This document shows positions 33,660 to 42,477 of a stretch of 64,000 nt of DNA, one piece after another (the stretch's first letter is position 1; every line of letters starts with the position of its first letter). Position numbers and translations under genes: made by a program. Origin of the DNA: JALYYC01 sp963795805. GTDB lineage: Bacteria > Chloroflexota > Dormibacteria > CF-121. The DNA is taken from contig CAWCIV010000004.1 in the NCBI GenBank assembly GCA_963795805.1, positions 434,001-498,000 of the forward strand. Direction: 5' to 3'. Under the pieces are notes generated by a model. It had not been told where the DNA came from, made no database searches, and saw nothing but the letters and a program-made list of their open reading frames with translations.

Positions 33660-35736
33660 GCGCGAAGGCGGCGGACGGAGCCAGCGGCAGGCGTAACCCG
33701 AAGGTGCTGCCGCGGTTCGGCTCGCTTCGATCCAGCCGCAGACTGCCACCCATCTGTTCGGCCAGGCTGCGGCTGATGAACAGGCCAAGCCCGGTGCCCG
33801 GCGGGAACCCGAGGCTGGGACGGTCAAGTCGAACCAGGCGCTCGAAGATGCGCTCGTGCATCTCAGGCGGAATGCCGAGGCCACGGTCGGAGACCGTGAG
33901 CGCTGCCGTCCCGGCGTCCGCCGTGATCCGGATGCTGATCCAGGGCACGTCGTGCGAGTAGGTCAGGGCGTTGTTCAGGAGGTTGTCAAGGATGCGGGCG
34001 AGCGACTCGGTGTCCCCGTTGACGACAACCGGGTCTTCGGGCAGCTCCACGTCGAGTTGCGCCTGAGCCAGCTCTGCCGACGGGCGCAGGCGATCGATTG
34101 CCGAGCGGGCGGCCCGCCCGAGGTCAAGGCGCTCCGGCCGCAACCCGAGCTTCCCCGCTTCCAACCGCGCGGCCACCAGGATGCCGTTGACCAGGTTCCC
34201 CAACTCGGCAGTTTTGGCCTGCAGCATCCCCATCGTCCGCAACCACGCCGGCGACGGCGGTCCAAGGCTTCCGTCCATGAGCATCGAGATGTAGCCGGAC
34301 AGGACGGTGAGCGGCGTCCGCAACTCGTGCGCCGCCATGTTGAGGAAGAGGCTCTTGGAGCGGCTGGCTTCCTCGGCGCTGGCGTAGAGGCGCGCGTTCC
34401 GGACCGCCAGCACGGCCAGGTTCCCGATCTCCTCGACCAGGTCGAGCTCATCCTGGCTGAAGGGCTCCTCGCGCCGCCGGCTCAGCGCCAGCACGCCGAC
34501 CACCTCGCCGGCGAGCACCAGGGGCACCGAGACGATCCGCCGCATGCTGGCCAGGTTGTCGCGCACCGTCGGGGAAAAGGCCGAGAGATCGATCGTGCTG
34601 CCCTGGACCGGACGCTTCAACCGAACCGCCTGCTCGAGGGCCGGCTGGCTGCGAATCGGCCAGCGACTGCCACGCGTGACGTCCTCCTGTCCGCTCGCCT
34701 CGTAGGAATCCTCGATGACGATTTCGTCGGCGTCGACCCGGCAAAGGCTGCCGCGGTCGGCGCCGGCTGCCGCGATGGCGTGGAGGATGAGGCGGCGGAT
34801 GACCTCGTTGGGATCGAGGGAGGAGGCCAGGTCCTGGGCGACATCGACGCCGACCTGGAGCCGTCGCGCGGTCGAGCGGGCCCGCCGTTCCGACTCGTGC
34901 TCGGCCCGGACCGATCGCTCGTAGAGCGCGAGCTGGCCGAACAAGAGGGCGGGATACGGGAGGAACGCGAGCAGATGGATCGCATACCAGATCGCCGTGT
35001 ACCGCTCCCGAAGAAAGACCAGCGCGACGGCTTCATAGGCACTCAGGACGAGGGCCGCCAGGATCCCCGAGATGACGCGCTCGTCGCCTCGCCGTCCCTG
35101 CAAGAAGAGCCAGAGACCCGTTGCTGTCGGGATCAGGGCGACCGCGCCGGTGGCCGCGCTAATCCCGGAGAACCGGTTGCCGACCGCGCTATTGACGGGA
35201 CTCACGGCCAGCAGGTAGGCGAGAATGAGCCCGCCGGCTCCGACCGCCAGGCCGGCGAGCCAGGCGCGACGCACCGCGCGCATCGCGAAGGTCGTCTGCC
35301 GCCCGCGCCGTGTCAAGGCGAAGGCCAGCATCATCGGGGTCCCGAGCGACAGGATCAAGAACAGCCAGGAGGTCATGTCGTTGAAGCCGGACCAGAAAAG
35401 CATCGGGAAGACGCCCGGGACGGTGAAGAGGTGGCCCAGCCAGAGGACGCTGGCCGCCGTCGCCACGGCGACGATCGGCAGCGATCGCGTATCTTCGCGG
35501 AGCTGGGCATCGAGGCTCCCGAGGACCGCGGTGGTGGCCATCGAGAGCACGGCGGCCACATCGCAGACCGGGACGAACCATGGCAGAGCGACCGTCCCCG
35601 GCTGCAGTAATCCCGGGATCAAGACAGCGGCGCCGATCCCGGTGGTCAGGAGAACGACGAAATGAGTCTGCTGGGCGCGCCCCGGGTCTTTCAGCTCAGC
35701 CGGCCTGGATGTCGTCGAGCAGCACGATCGAGCCAT
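33613..35736 (-). CDS. Membrane sensor histidine kinase with GAF domain
   Basis: A 707-residue two-component sensor. Residues ~25-275 hold seven or so membrane helices; ~290-450 form a GAF domain (VGVDVAQDLASSLDPNEVIRRLI, RRIVSVPLVLAGEVVGVLAL); the HisKA dimerisation domain has His470 in MAAHELRTPL; the ATP-binding domain has the N box (LDNLLNNALTYSH), G1 DRGLGIP and G2 GTGLGLFISRSL. No response regulator is adjacent. The assigned ATG at 35736 overlaps the upstream gene by 41 bases; a later start near the first helix is possible. Confidence 0.9.
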   Translation of the reverse strand: MARSCCSTTSRPAELKDPGRAQQTHFVVLLTTGIGAAVLIPGLLQPGTVALPWFVPVCDVAAVLSMATTAVLGSLDAQLREDTRSLPIVAVATAASVLWLGHLFTVPGVFPMLFWSGFNDMTSWLFLILSLGTPMMLAFALTRRGRQTTFAMRAVRRAWLAGLAVGAGGLILAYLLAVSPVNSAVGNRFSGISAATGAVALIPTATGLWLFLQGRRGDERVISGILAALVLSAYEAVALVFLRERYTAIWYAIHLLAFLPYPALLFGQLALYERSVRAEHESERRARSTARRLQVGVDVAQDLASSLDPNEVIRRLILHAIAAAGADRGSLCRVDADEIVIEDSYEASGQEDVTRGSRWPIRSQPALEQAVRLKRPVQGSTIDLSAFSPTVRDNLASMRRIVSVPLVLAGEVVGVLALSRRREEPFSQDELDLVEEIGNLAVLAVRNARLYASAEEASRSKSLFLNMAAHELRTPLTVLSGYISMLMDGSLGPPSPAWLRTMGMLQAKTAELGNLVNGILVAARLEAGKLGLRPERLDLGRAARSAIDRLRPSAELAQAQLDVELPEDPVVVNGDTESLARILDNLLNNALTYSHDVPWISIRITADAGTAALTVSDRGLGIPPEMHERIFERLVRLDRPSLGFPPGTGLGLFISRSLAEQMGGSLRLDRSEPNRGSTFGLRLPLAPSAAFAPRASETETATASGSS

Positions 35737-36217
35737 TCAAGGGGACGATCTGATTGCGTCGCAGCTCGAACTCGGCAAGCACCGTCGAGTCGTGCAGGAT
35801 CGCCAGCTCGATGCTGTCCCGTAAGGCCAGTTCGCCGATGCGGACGCAGTCCTTTAAGAACGGGAACACGAGCGGGCGGACGAGGTTGATGATGTAGTGG
35901 TACTCCGCCTGCGAGTCGTCCGCGGCCTCGCGCAGGCTTTCGTCGCGGAAGGCGAGGATGAACAGTTCGTCGTTGAGCGGGATCAGGTCTGTCCAGCTGT
36001 AGGCCTCCCCCGGCGCGTCGGGAATCAAGGACCGTTTCTCGCGAAAGAGCTGGAGCCGCGACTGGAGCAGCCGCATCGGGCGGGATGGTCCCTCGATGAT
36101 GAAGGGAACGTCCTTGAGGGGCGCCTGGCTCGCCTGGGCCGGGTAGCGGGTGGAAAAGCCGACGTCGACGCGGCCGGCGAACGGCGCAGGCACCTTGATC
36201 ACGAGCTCTTGAAGCAA
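35696..36217 (-). CDS. Hypothetical cytosolic protein
   Basis: A 173-residue protein upstream of and overlapping the sensor kinase. Beta-rich N-terminal half (LVIKVPAPFAGRVDVGFSTRYPA, VPFIIEGPSRPMRLLQSRLQLF), then acidic helices and a C-terminal IVLLDDIQAG. Not recognised. Because it is co-directional with the kinase and overlaps it, it may be a signalling partner. It has a TATAAT-containing dyad just upstream. Confidence 0.6.
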   Translation of the reverse strand: MLQELVIKVPAPFAGRVDVGFSTRYPAQASQAPLKDVPFIIEGPSRPMRLLQSRLQLFREKRSLIPDAPGEAYSWTDLIPLNDELFILAFRDESLREAADDSQAEYHYIINLVRPLVFPFLKDCVRIGELALRDSIELAILHDSTVLAEFELRRNQIVPLNGSIVLLDDIQAG

Positions 36218-36244
36218 CTTCCCCGGATCTCCTTCTGCTCTTGA

Positions 36245-36261
36245 TTATACCGTCGGTATAA
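36245..36261 (-). promoter_or_regulatory. Dyad operator overlapping a -10 box
   Basis: TTATACCG (36245-36252) and CGGTATAA (36254-36261) form a perfect 8-bp inverted repeat with one central base. On the minus strand it contains TATAAT (36249-36244) placed ~27 nt before the 173-residue gene. It lies in the 47-bp gap after polX, an ideal position for a repressor dimer. Confidence 0.55.
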
Positions 36262-36264
36262 GTA

Positions 36265-38011
36265 TTAACGGAAATCGGCGGTCGCTCTTGCTCCTTTGCC
36301 CTGGCAATGCGCCAGGACCCCGGCGACGTCTCGCGTATTCAGGACCCGGTCGGGGGTCAGCCCGGCTCGCCGCGCAATGGCGCAGCCGAACCTGGCGGAA
36401 TCGTACTCCACCGGGTAGTGCGCATCCGTATCGATGGCCAAAAGCGCCCCCGCCTCGCGCGCCCGCCGAGCCCAGGTGTCGTTCAGGTCCAGGCGCATCG
36501 GGCTGCTGTTGATCTCGAGCGCGGTTCCGGTTCGGACCGCCTCGGCGATCACCGCCTCGATATCGAGGTTGGTCTCGCCCCGTCGATCGAGGCGCCGGCT
36601 GGTCGGATGGGCCAGAACGTCCACGTGAGGCGACCGCATCGCCGCGATCACCCGCCGGGTGATCACGTCCCTCGGCTGGTCCATCGCGGTGTGCACCGAG
36701 GCGACGACCAGTTCCAGCGACGCCAGGCAATCGTCAGGCAGATCGAGCGTTCCATCGGCCAGGATGTCGACCTCGGCGCCGCTGAGAATCCGAAAGCCGG
36801 TCGAGCTGGGCGTTGGCCTGGCCGATCTCGATCTCTCGGGCCTTGAACCGCTCGGGCGTGAGCCCTCCCGCGATCGTCAGGGACTGGGTGTGGTCGGTCA
36901 GGGCGATGTAGGCCCGCCCCCGCTCCCGCGCAGCCCGCGCCATCACCGCAATCGTGTTCCGCCCATCGCTCCAGTTGCTGTGGGTGTGCAGGTCACCACG
37001 GAGGTCCCGTTCTTGCACGAGCTCGGGGAGCGGGCCGCTTGCGGCAGCCTCGATCTCGCCCCGTCCTTCGCGGATCTCGGGCGGGATCCAGGAACAGCCA
37101 ACCGCCGCATAGACGTCCGCTTCCGTTTCGCCGGCGATCTGCCGCCCATCTTCGGTGAAGACGCCGTACTCGTTCACCTTCAGTTTGCCCAGGCGTTCCG
37201 AGCGCCCTCGGAGCTGGACGTTGTGCGCCTGCGACCCGGTGAAGTACTGCCAGGCGGCCCCAAAGCTCTCCGGCTTGACGGCTCGAAGATCGACCTGCAT
37301 TCCTGAGCGCACGCGGATGCTCGTCTTCGTCTCTCCCTGGGCGATCACCTCGGCCACCTGCGGCAGCTGGACGAACCGGCGGCACATCGCGTCGGGGTCC
37401 GGTGTCGCGACCAGGAGATCCAGGTCGCCAACCGTTTCCCTGGCCCTGCGGAGGCTGCCGGCGACCTCCGCTCGCACCACGCCGGGGATGTCGCGCAAGG
37501 TCGCCAGGAACGATTCCGCCAGCATCAGGGCCTCGGGGAAGTAGGTTCGGCCTTCCGTGCGCTTCAGCATTCCGATGCCCTTGAGAATGTTTTCCTCAGT
37601 CTTCGCCTTGATTCCGGGGAGGCGCTGGAGCCGGTGATCGCGGGCCGCCTCTTCCAGCGCATCGAGGCTCAGGATGCCAAGCGCGTCATAGACATCCTTG
37701 GCGGTGCGCGGTCCCAGTCCGGGGATGCGGGTGAGCTCGATCAGCGCGGGCGGTACGTCGGTTTCCAGTTTGGTCAAGAATTCGAGACGGCCGCTGGTGA
37801 CGAATTCGACGATCTTCTTCTCGATCGCCTCACCAATCCCGGGAACGTCGGTGAGCCGGCCGTTGCGAATCAGGTCCTCCACGTCGGCCGTCAGGTTGTC
37901 GATCTGGCGGACGGCCTCCCGGTAAGCCCGGACCTTGAAGAAGCTCTCCCCCTTGATCTCGAGCAGGTCGGCAATGCGGTTCAGCATGGCCGCGACCTCG
38001 GCATTTGCCAT
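36265..38011 (-). CDS. polX: DNA polymerase X with PHP exonuclease domain, single-base frameshift
   Basis: Bacterial family X repair polymerase with 3'-5' exonuclease. N-terminal helix-hairpin-helix motifs (VPGIGEAIEKKIVEF, IPGLGPRTAKDVYDALG, LPGIKAKTEENILKG) bind DNA; the polymerase site is GSLRRARETVGDLDLLVAT with the third Asp in MQVDLRAV. The PHP domain has DLHTHSNWSDG, ALTDHTQSL, then after the shift ILSGAEVDIL, VHTAM, AHPTSRRL and DTDAHYP metal motifs. The frame breaks at 36797-36800 (CCGG): dropping one base joins the parts into a ~582-residue protein, normal for PolX. Start ATG 38011; TATTTT lies 8 nt upstream. Confidence 0.92.
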
Positions 38012-38032
38012 CAACTCGCAAAATAGCAGGCG
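38012..38032. promoter_or_regulatory. 21-bp divergent promoter with shared -10 core (polX / CaiB-type gene)
   Basis: Only 21 bp separate the start codons of polX (minus) and the CoA-transferase gene (plus). The central 7 bp CAAAATA (38019-38025) read CAAAAT on the plus strand and TATTTT on the minus strand, each ending 8 nt before its start codon. There is no room for a Shine-Dalgarno. The geometry equals that at 42478-42498. Confidence 0.5.
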
Positions 38033-38947
38033 GTGCCACTCACGGGCGTTCGCGTGCTCGACCTGTCTCGGTTACTCCCGGGCGGCCATTGCACGCGCTT
38101 GCTCGCCGATGCGGGAGCGTCCGTGCTGAAGGTTGAGCCACCCGGCGGGGATCCGCTTCGCCGGATGGCCGGCGGCGAGGTCATGTTCGAACGCCTGCAT
38201 CACGGCAAGGAGTGCGTCACGCTCGACTGGGCCTCGGAGGATGACCGGGCCCGGCTGTGGCGGGAGATCGAGGCCGCCGATGTGCTGGTGGAAGGCTTTC
38301 GCCCCGGCGTCATGGAGCGTGCCGGGTTCGGCTACGCGGTGCTCGCCGAGCGGAATCCACGCCTCATCTATTGCGCGATCACCGGCTACGGAGCTGGGGG
38401 CCCGCTGGCGGCTCGGGCTGGCCACGACTTGAATTACCTCGCCCGCAGCGGCGTGCTGTCGTTGATGCCGCGCGCAGCCGATGGGACGCCGGTGATCCCG
38501 GGGATCCAGGTCGCCGACCAGGCCGGTGGCGAGCGCGCCGCCTTTCTGATCGCCGCGGCCCTGGCCGCCCGAGCGCAACGCGGCCAGGGCACCCGGTTGG
38601 AAATCTCCCTCACCGACGTGATACGTGGCTGGACCGATCTGCACCGCGCGGTCGGCCGGGCCGGGGCCACCGGTCTGCCGCTGACCGGGTCGGCACCCTG
38701 CTACCACGTCTACCGCGCGGCGGACGGGTGGCTTTCGGTGGCGGCGCTGGAGCCGGCGTTCTGGCGCACGTTCTGCCAGGCGCTCGGCCGGGAGGATCTC
38801 GCCGGACGGCAGTTCGACGGGTCGGCCGTGGCGGATGTCCAGACCGTGCTCGTGAGCCGCACCCGGGCGGCCTGGATCGCCATGTTCGACGGCAAGGACA
38901 TCTGTGTCGAACCCTGTCTCGACCTTGACGAGCTGGAGCCCAGGTGA
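38033..38947 (+). CDS. CaiB/BaiF family III CoA-transferase, alpha-methylacyl-CoA racemase-like, short C-terminus
   Basis: N-terminal GVRVLDLSRLLPGGHCTRLLADAGASVLKVEPPGGDP is the family III CoA-binding region; GHDLNYLARSGVLSL (catalytic Asp) and the following GIQVADQAGGERAAFLIAAALAAR match alpha-methylacyl-CoA racemase more than formyl- or carnitine-CoA transferases. A racemase would feed branched fatty acyl-CoA to beta-oxidation, fitting the nearby dehydrogenases. The protein has 304 residues against the usual ~360-400; it stops right after CVEPCLDLDELEPR, where relatives continue. GTG start, leaderless position. Confidence 0.85.
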   Translation: MPLTGVRVLDLSRLLPGGHCTRLLADAGASVLKVEPPGGDPLRRMAGGEVMFERLHHGKECVTLDWASEDDRARLWREIEAADVLVEGFRPGVMERAGFGYAVLAERNPRLIYCAITGYGAGGPLAARAGHDLNYLARSGVLSLMPRAADGTPVIPGIQVADQAGGERAAFLIAAALAARAQRGQGTRLEISLTDVIRGWTDLHRAVGRAGATGLPLTGSAPCYHVYRAADGWLSVAALEPAFWRTFCQALGREDLAGRQFDGSAVADVQTVLVSRTRAAWIAMFDGKDICVEPCLDLDELEPR

Positions 38948-38967
38948 GGCGGTCGATCGCGACCGCC
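38948..38967 (+). terminator. GC hairpin after the CaiB-type gene
   Basis: An 8-bp perfect stem (38948-38955 with 38960-38967) and 4-nt loop directly at the stop codon, between two convergent genes. No T tract; probable but weak terminator. Confidence 0.5.
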
Positions 38968-38982
38968 CCAACTGTCCGTTAT

Positions 38983-40065
38983 TCAGTCGTCCTGCTCTCC
39001 GATGCTTTCGATCGTGCCGAAGAGACCATGGGTCTCTTCGACGATCCCGGCGGTGAAGTACAGCGTCGCCAGGGATCCGCCGGCGCCCCCGTTGCCGAAT
39101 CTGATTCCCCACAGGCCGCTGATCTGAACCGGCTCGCCGGTGGCGGTCTCGAGCGCACCCTCGAAACGACCCGTGCGCAGGTCATACGCATTGATGCGGC
39201 CGTCCCCAAAGTTTCCGACCAGCAGGTCGCCGCTGGCGGGGCCGAAGGTCGCCGGCGCGATCGCCAGTCCCCATGGCGAATTCAGCGCGCCGCGCCTGAC
39301 GAGCCGCTGAAGCAGGTGGCCGTCGAGATCGTAGACATCGACAAACCCGGAATGCGGACCGGCAAGGTCATCATGCTTGTCTTTCTTCTGCCTCGCGTAG
39401 CTGACGTACAGGCGGCCGGCGAGGTTCTGAACATTGAAGGGCGCGAAGCCGGCTGGAATCCGGGCGTCGGTGAAGGACCCGTTGAGCGTGACCAGGTTGA
39501 AGTTCGTGTCGAACACCTCGATCGTTCCAAACCGGAAGTTGGCGGCGTACAGGTGGCTGCCGGTGGCGCTGCTTCCGATCGCCAGGCCTTTGTAGACCGC
39601 ACCCGCCCCGACCGTTGAGCGGTCCTTTTCGATCCGGGCCCGATTCCCGTCCGTACGCTTCCAGCCGGCGATCGTCCCGTCTTCGGTGGCGAAGAGGAAG
39701 AGGTCGGCGTGAAAATCCGCGGTGCCGCTGAAGACGGTGCCGGTCGGCGTCCCACCGTCGGTGCCGTCCGGCCGCGGGATCGAGACGGGCGGCCGAGCGG
39801 TCTGGCCGGCGCCGTTGTAGATGGTGCTGACGCCCGCGTTGTTGTCTGACACCCACATCGGGCTGGTCGGGCTTGACGAAATGCCCCAGGGGTTCACCAG
39901 GTTCGGGTCGGTCACCGGGGCCATGCCCGGGACGTCCGAGACCAGGTTCGTCTGCCGGTAGGCGCCTTCGGCGCGGTCGCCCGCCACCGCGGGAACGCTC
40001 GGGAGCGCGATCGCGAGCCCCGTTGCCAGGGCCATCGTGAGAGTCAACAGTCGTTGCCGGTGCAT
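38983..40065 (-). CDS. TIGR03118 family secreted beta-propeller-like protein
   Basis: A 360-residue exported protein with signal peptide (LTLTMALATGLAIALPSVPAVA). The sequence follows the TIGR03118 pattern: YRQTNLVSDVPGMAPVTDPNLVNPWGIS, PMWVSDNNAGVSTIYNG, FLFATEDGTIAGW, LYAANFRFGTIEVFD and SPWGLAIAPATFG. Repeated blade-like segments suggest an NHL-type propeller. The family role is unknown; it may bind surface ligands. Transcribed alone, convergent with the CaiB-type gene. RBS AAAGGAGGA lies upstream of the ATG. Confidence 0.88.
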   Translation of the reverse strand: MHRQRLLTLTMALATGLAIALPSVPAVAGDRAEGAYRQTNLVSDVPGMAPVTDPNLVNPWGISSSPTSPMWVSDNNAGVSTIYNGAGQTARPPVSIPRPDGTDGGTPTGTVFSGTADFHADLFLFATEDGTIAGWKRTDGNRARIEKDRSTVGAGAVYKGLAIGSSATGSHLYAANFRFGTIEVFDTNFNLVTLNGSFTDARIPAGFAPFNVQNLAGRLYVSYARQKKDKHDDLAGPHSGFVDVYDLDGHLLQRLVRRGALNSPWGLAIAPATFGPASGDLLVGNFGDGRINAYDLRTGRFEGALETATGEPVQISGLWGIRFGNGGAGGSLATLYFTAGIVEETHGLFGTIESIGEQDD

Positions 40066-40156
40066 TGGCTCGTCCTCCTTTCGGACCGCACAGGGAGGGC
40101 CAGCACGACCCTCTTCCCCGAGTGGCTACGGCCCCGGGTTACGCCGGCGCGCGGAG

Positions 40157-40603
40157 CTAGAAGCGGCGAACCAGCGCCAGCCCGACGAGCAGGAACACGA
40201 TCCCGGCCAGCCGCGCCGGTGTCACGGTGTGCCGGACAAAACCGACCAGGCCGAAGTTGTCCAGGATCACGGAGGCGACCGCCTGGCCGGTGACGCTGGC
40301 CGCCACCAGGGTGGCGGCGCCGAGCTTTGGCGCCGAGACGACGGTGAAAAAGACGTACATGCCGCCCAGCAGGCCGCCGATCCACAGCCACCAGGGAAGC
40401 TGCAGGAACGTCCCGGGGCTCGGCCATGGGCGGCCGGGAATCAGCGCCAGCAGCGTCAGGGCCACGGCACCGACCAGAAACGAGATCATGGCGGCGCGGA
40501 TCGGGCCGCCGGTCCTGCCGGCCAGCTGGGCGTTGACGCCGGCCTGGATTGGGAGCGCCACGCCGCCGGCGATGATCAGCAGCAGGTACGGCCAGTTCTC
40601 CAC
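40157..40603 (-). CDS. DUF606/YdcZ-type small membrane transporter (DMT superfamily)
   Basis: A 148-residue, five-helix membrane protein: VENWPYLLLIIAGGVALPIQAGVNAQLAGRTGGPIRAAMISFLVG, WLWIGGLLGGMYVFFTVVSAPKLGAATLVAASVTGQAVASVILDNFG. The end is typical: LAGIVFLLVGLALVRRF. Such proteins are half-size drug/metabolite transporters that dimerise. The frame is open far upstream but GTG 40603 follows AAGGAGG with good spacing and gives the family length. Confidence 0.85.
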   Translation of the reverse strand: MENWPYLLLIIAGGVALPIQAGVNAQLAGRTGGPIRAAMISFLVGAVALTLLALIPGRPWPSPGTFLQLPWWLWIGGLLGGMYVFFTVVSAPKLGAATLVAASVTGQAVASVILDNFGLVGFVRHTVTPARLAGIVFLLVGLALVRRF

Positions 40604-40720
40604 TCGGAACCTCCTTGGTTCAACGCCTTTACGCGGTTCTTGCTCGTCTCTCATGACCTTTTCATCCTCGCACGCGATGATGGAAGGCATCAACGTGCCC
40701 AAGGAGTGGAAGCAATTCAG

Positions 40721-41380
40721 ATGAAGCTCAATCGCATGATCGCACTGCCGGTCGCAGGTGCCGCCGCCCTCGTCATCGGCGTGGCCGCCGTTGAGGCCGC
40801 CCCGTCGCCATCCGCGAGCGGGTCGACCAATTACGCCCAGGTCTTCGTCAACAAGCTCGCCGGCATCCTCCATCTCACGCCCGCGCAAACCCAGGATGCC
40901 CTGAAGCAGGCGCAGGGGCAGACCGTCGACCAGATGCTCAAGGATGGCAAGATCACGCAGGCCCAGGCGGATGCGATGAAGGCCAAGATCAAGGCCGGCA
41001 ACGGGCTGGGCGTGATCAGGCCGTTCGCGGGTGGCCTGGGGCGCGCTGGCGGAGATCGGGCTTTGGGCCGTGACCTCCTGACGGCGGAACTGAGCGCCGT
41101 CGCTGGGGCGCTGCACATGAGCGTCGCCGACCTGCAAACGCAGCTCAAGGCCGGCAAAACCCTCGCGAACCTCGAGCAGGCGAACAACGTCACCGACGCG
41201 ACCGTGAAAGCCGCGATGAAATCGGCGGGCAAGGGCGTGCTCGACAAGGCCGTCAAAGCGGGGACGATCACCCAGGCGCAGGCGGACGCCATGCTCGCCC
41301 GTGCCGGGACCGGGTTCGGGTTGCGCCGCAGCCTGCCGCGACCGGCGCAGACGCCCGCCGCGTTCTTCCAGAGCGCCTAG
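40721..41380 (+). CDS. Secreted helical protein with repeated ITQAQADAM motif
   Basis: A 219-residue exported protein. Signal peptide residues 1-27 (ALPVAGAAALVIGVAAVEAA). The mature part has two similar helical segments, each with ITQAQADAM (near residues 86 and 186) after a short DALKQ/VKAAMK helix, alternating with a Gly-rich loop. It recalls DUF2680-like cell-envelope proteins, but I do not claim membership. AAGGAG lies 14 nt before the ATG, rather far. It has its own terminator. Confidence 0.65.
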   Translation: MKLNRMIALPVAGAAALVIGVAAVEAAPSPSASGSTNYAQVFVNKLAGILHLTPAQTQDALKQAQGQTVDQMLKDGKITQAQADAMKAKIKAGNGLGVIRPFAGGLGRAGGDRALGRDLLTAELSAVAGALHMSVADLQTQLKAGKTLANLEQANNVTDATVKAAMKSAGKGVLDKAVKAGTITQAQADAMLARAGTGFGLRRSLPRPAQTPAAFFQSA

Positions 41381-41394
41381 CCGCCTCCGCGACC

Positions 41395-41432
41395 GCGAGG
41401 ACGGCCTGACAGCCCCGGAGGGCCGTCCTCGC
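41395..41432 (+). terminator. Hairpin terminator after the secreted helical protein
   Basis: 12-bp perfect stem (41395-41406 with 41421-41432) with a 14-nt loop, 15 bp after the stop; tail CTTCC is only weakly T-rich. Confidence 0.65.
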
Positions 41433-41527
41433 TTCCGTCACAGGCCTGCCACGGCTTGGCCTAGCCCGATTGCTCTCGTTCGGCATCGTAGGGTTCGGCG
41501 CCTAGCCTGAGCATGGGAGGTGCGGGG

Positions 41528-41887
41528 ATGAACCTGCTACCGATCGTGATGGGAGCGCTCGAGCTGCCACCGAATGCCGGCGGCCGCAATTTCTGGGCGC
41601 GCCTGGTGCTGCTCCAGTTGATCTACTCGGTGGCGGGTCTGATCCTTGGTCTCGCCTGCGTCATCGGCGGAATCCTGCTGTTCTTCCACGGTGTCGTCGG
41701 ATCCAGCAGTTGGGTCGGACAGGTCATTGGGGTACAGGGCAAACTCTCTGATGCCGCACCGGGAACGGTCCTGTTCGTGGTCGGCCTGCTCGTTGTCTGG
41801 GTGACCAGGTTCAATGTGCGCGTGCGAGGTCCTCGCCGGCACCTAGACGACCTCGACGATCTCGTTGACCGGCGAAGGGTCGGCTAA
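41528..41887 (+). CDS. Small two-helix membrane protein
   Basis: 119 residues with two hydrophobic helices (LLQLIYSVAGLILGLACVIGGILLFF and TVLFVVGLLVVWVTRF) and a charged C-terminal tail (RRHLDDLDDLVDRRRVG). GGGAGGT before ATG 41528 supports this start; ATG 41513 is an alternative. No family recognised. Its end overlaps coaE (convergent) by four bases. Confidence 0.6.
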   Translation: MNLLPIVMGALELPPNAGGRNFWARLVLLQLIYSVAGLILGLACVIGGILLFFHGVVGSSSWVGQVIGVQGKLSDAAPGTVLFVVGLLVVWVTRFNVRVRGPRRHLDDLDDLVDRRRVG

Positions 41888-42477
41888 GCCGGCCGGAAGC
41901 GGCGAAAGAGGGCCTCCACCTGGCGCAGCGTTTGCTCGCGGGTTCCGGCGTTGTCGACGACATCGTCACTGAGGGCACGCTTCTCGTCGAGCGGCATCTG
42001 GGCCTGAACGCGCCGGCGCGCCTCGTCCTCGGTCAGGCCATCGCGCTCGATCAGGCGCCGGAGCTGGGTCGCCAAATCGACCCAGACCAGGATGATGCGC
42101 TCGACAGCCTCGGGGCGCGAGGTCTCGAAGAGCAGCGGAATATCGAGGATGAGCAGGCCCGGCTGGCCGCGGTGGGCCTCCACCGCCAGGCGCATGCGCT
42201 CCCGGATCGGAGGATGCGTGATCGCATTCAACCGCTCCCGCGCACGCGGATCGGTAAAGACGATGGCAGCGAGCTTGCTCCGATCGAGCCGGCCGTCGTT
42301 GAGCAGCACGTCGGCACCGAAGGCGTCACGAATCTGCTCGAGGGCGGGCTGGCCGGGTTCGACGACGTCGCGCGCCAGCTGATCGGCATCGATCACCTCT
42401 GCGCCCAGGTCCCTGAACATCCGGGCGACCGTTGATTTGCCTGAGCCGATGCCGCCGGTCAGGCCGAGAACTCGCAT
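41884..42477 (-). CDS. coaE: Dephospho-CoA kinase
   Basis: Last step of coenzyme A synthesis: phosphorylates the 3'-hydroxyl of dephospho-CoA. A 197-residue P-loop kinase: Walker A LTGGIGSGKSTVARMF at residues 5-20, VIDADQLARDVVEPG, ITHPPIRERM, DIPLLFET and the C-terminal RDGLTEDEARRRVQAQMPLDEK. The frame continues open upstream on this strand but that is an antisense shadow; ATG 42477 is supported by the family start MRVLGLTGG and by TATCGT 8 nt upstream. Confidence 0.95.
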   Translation of the reverse strand: MRVLGLTGGIGSGKSTVARMFRDLGAEVIDADQLARDVVEPGQPALEQIRDAFGADVLLNDGRLDRSKLAAIVFTDPRARERLNAITHPPIRERMRLAVEAHRGQPGLLILDIPLLFETSRPEAVERIILVWVDLATQLRRLIERDGLTEDEARRRVQAQMPLDEKRALSDDVVDNAGTREQTLRQVEALFRRFRPA

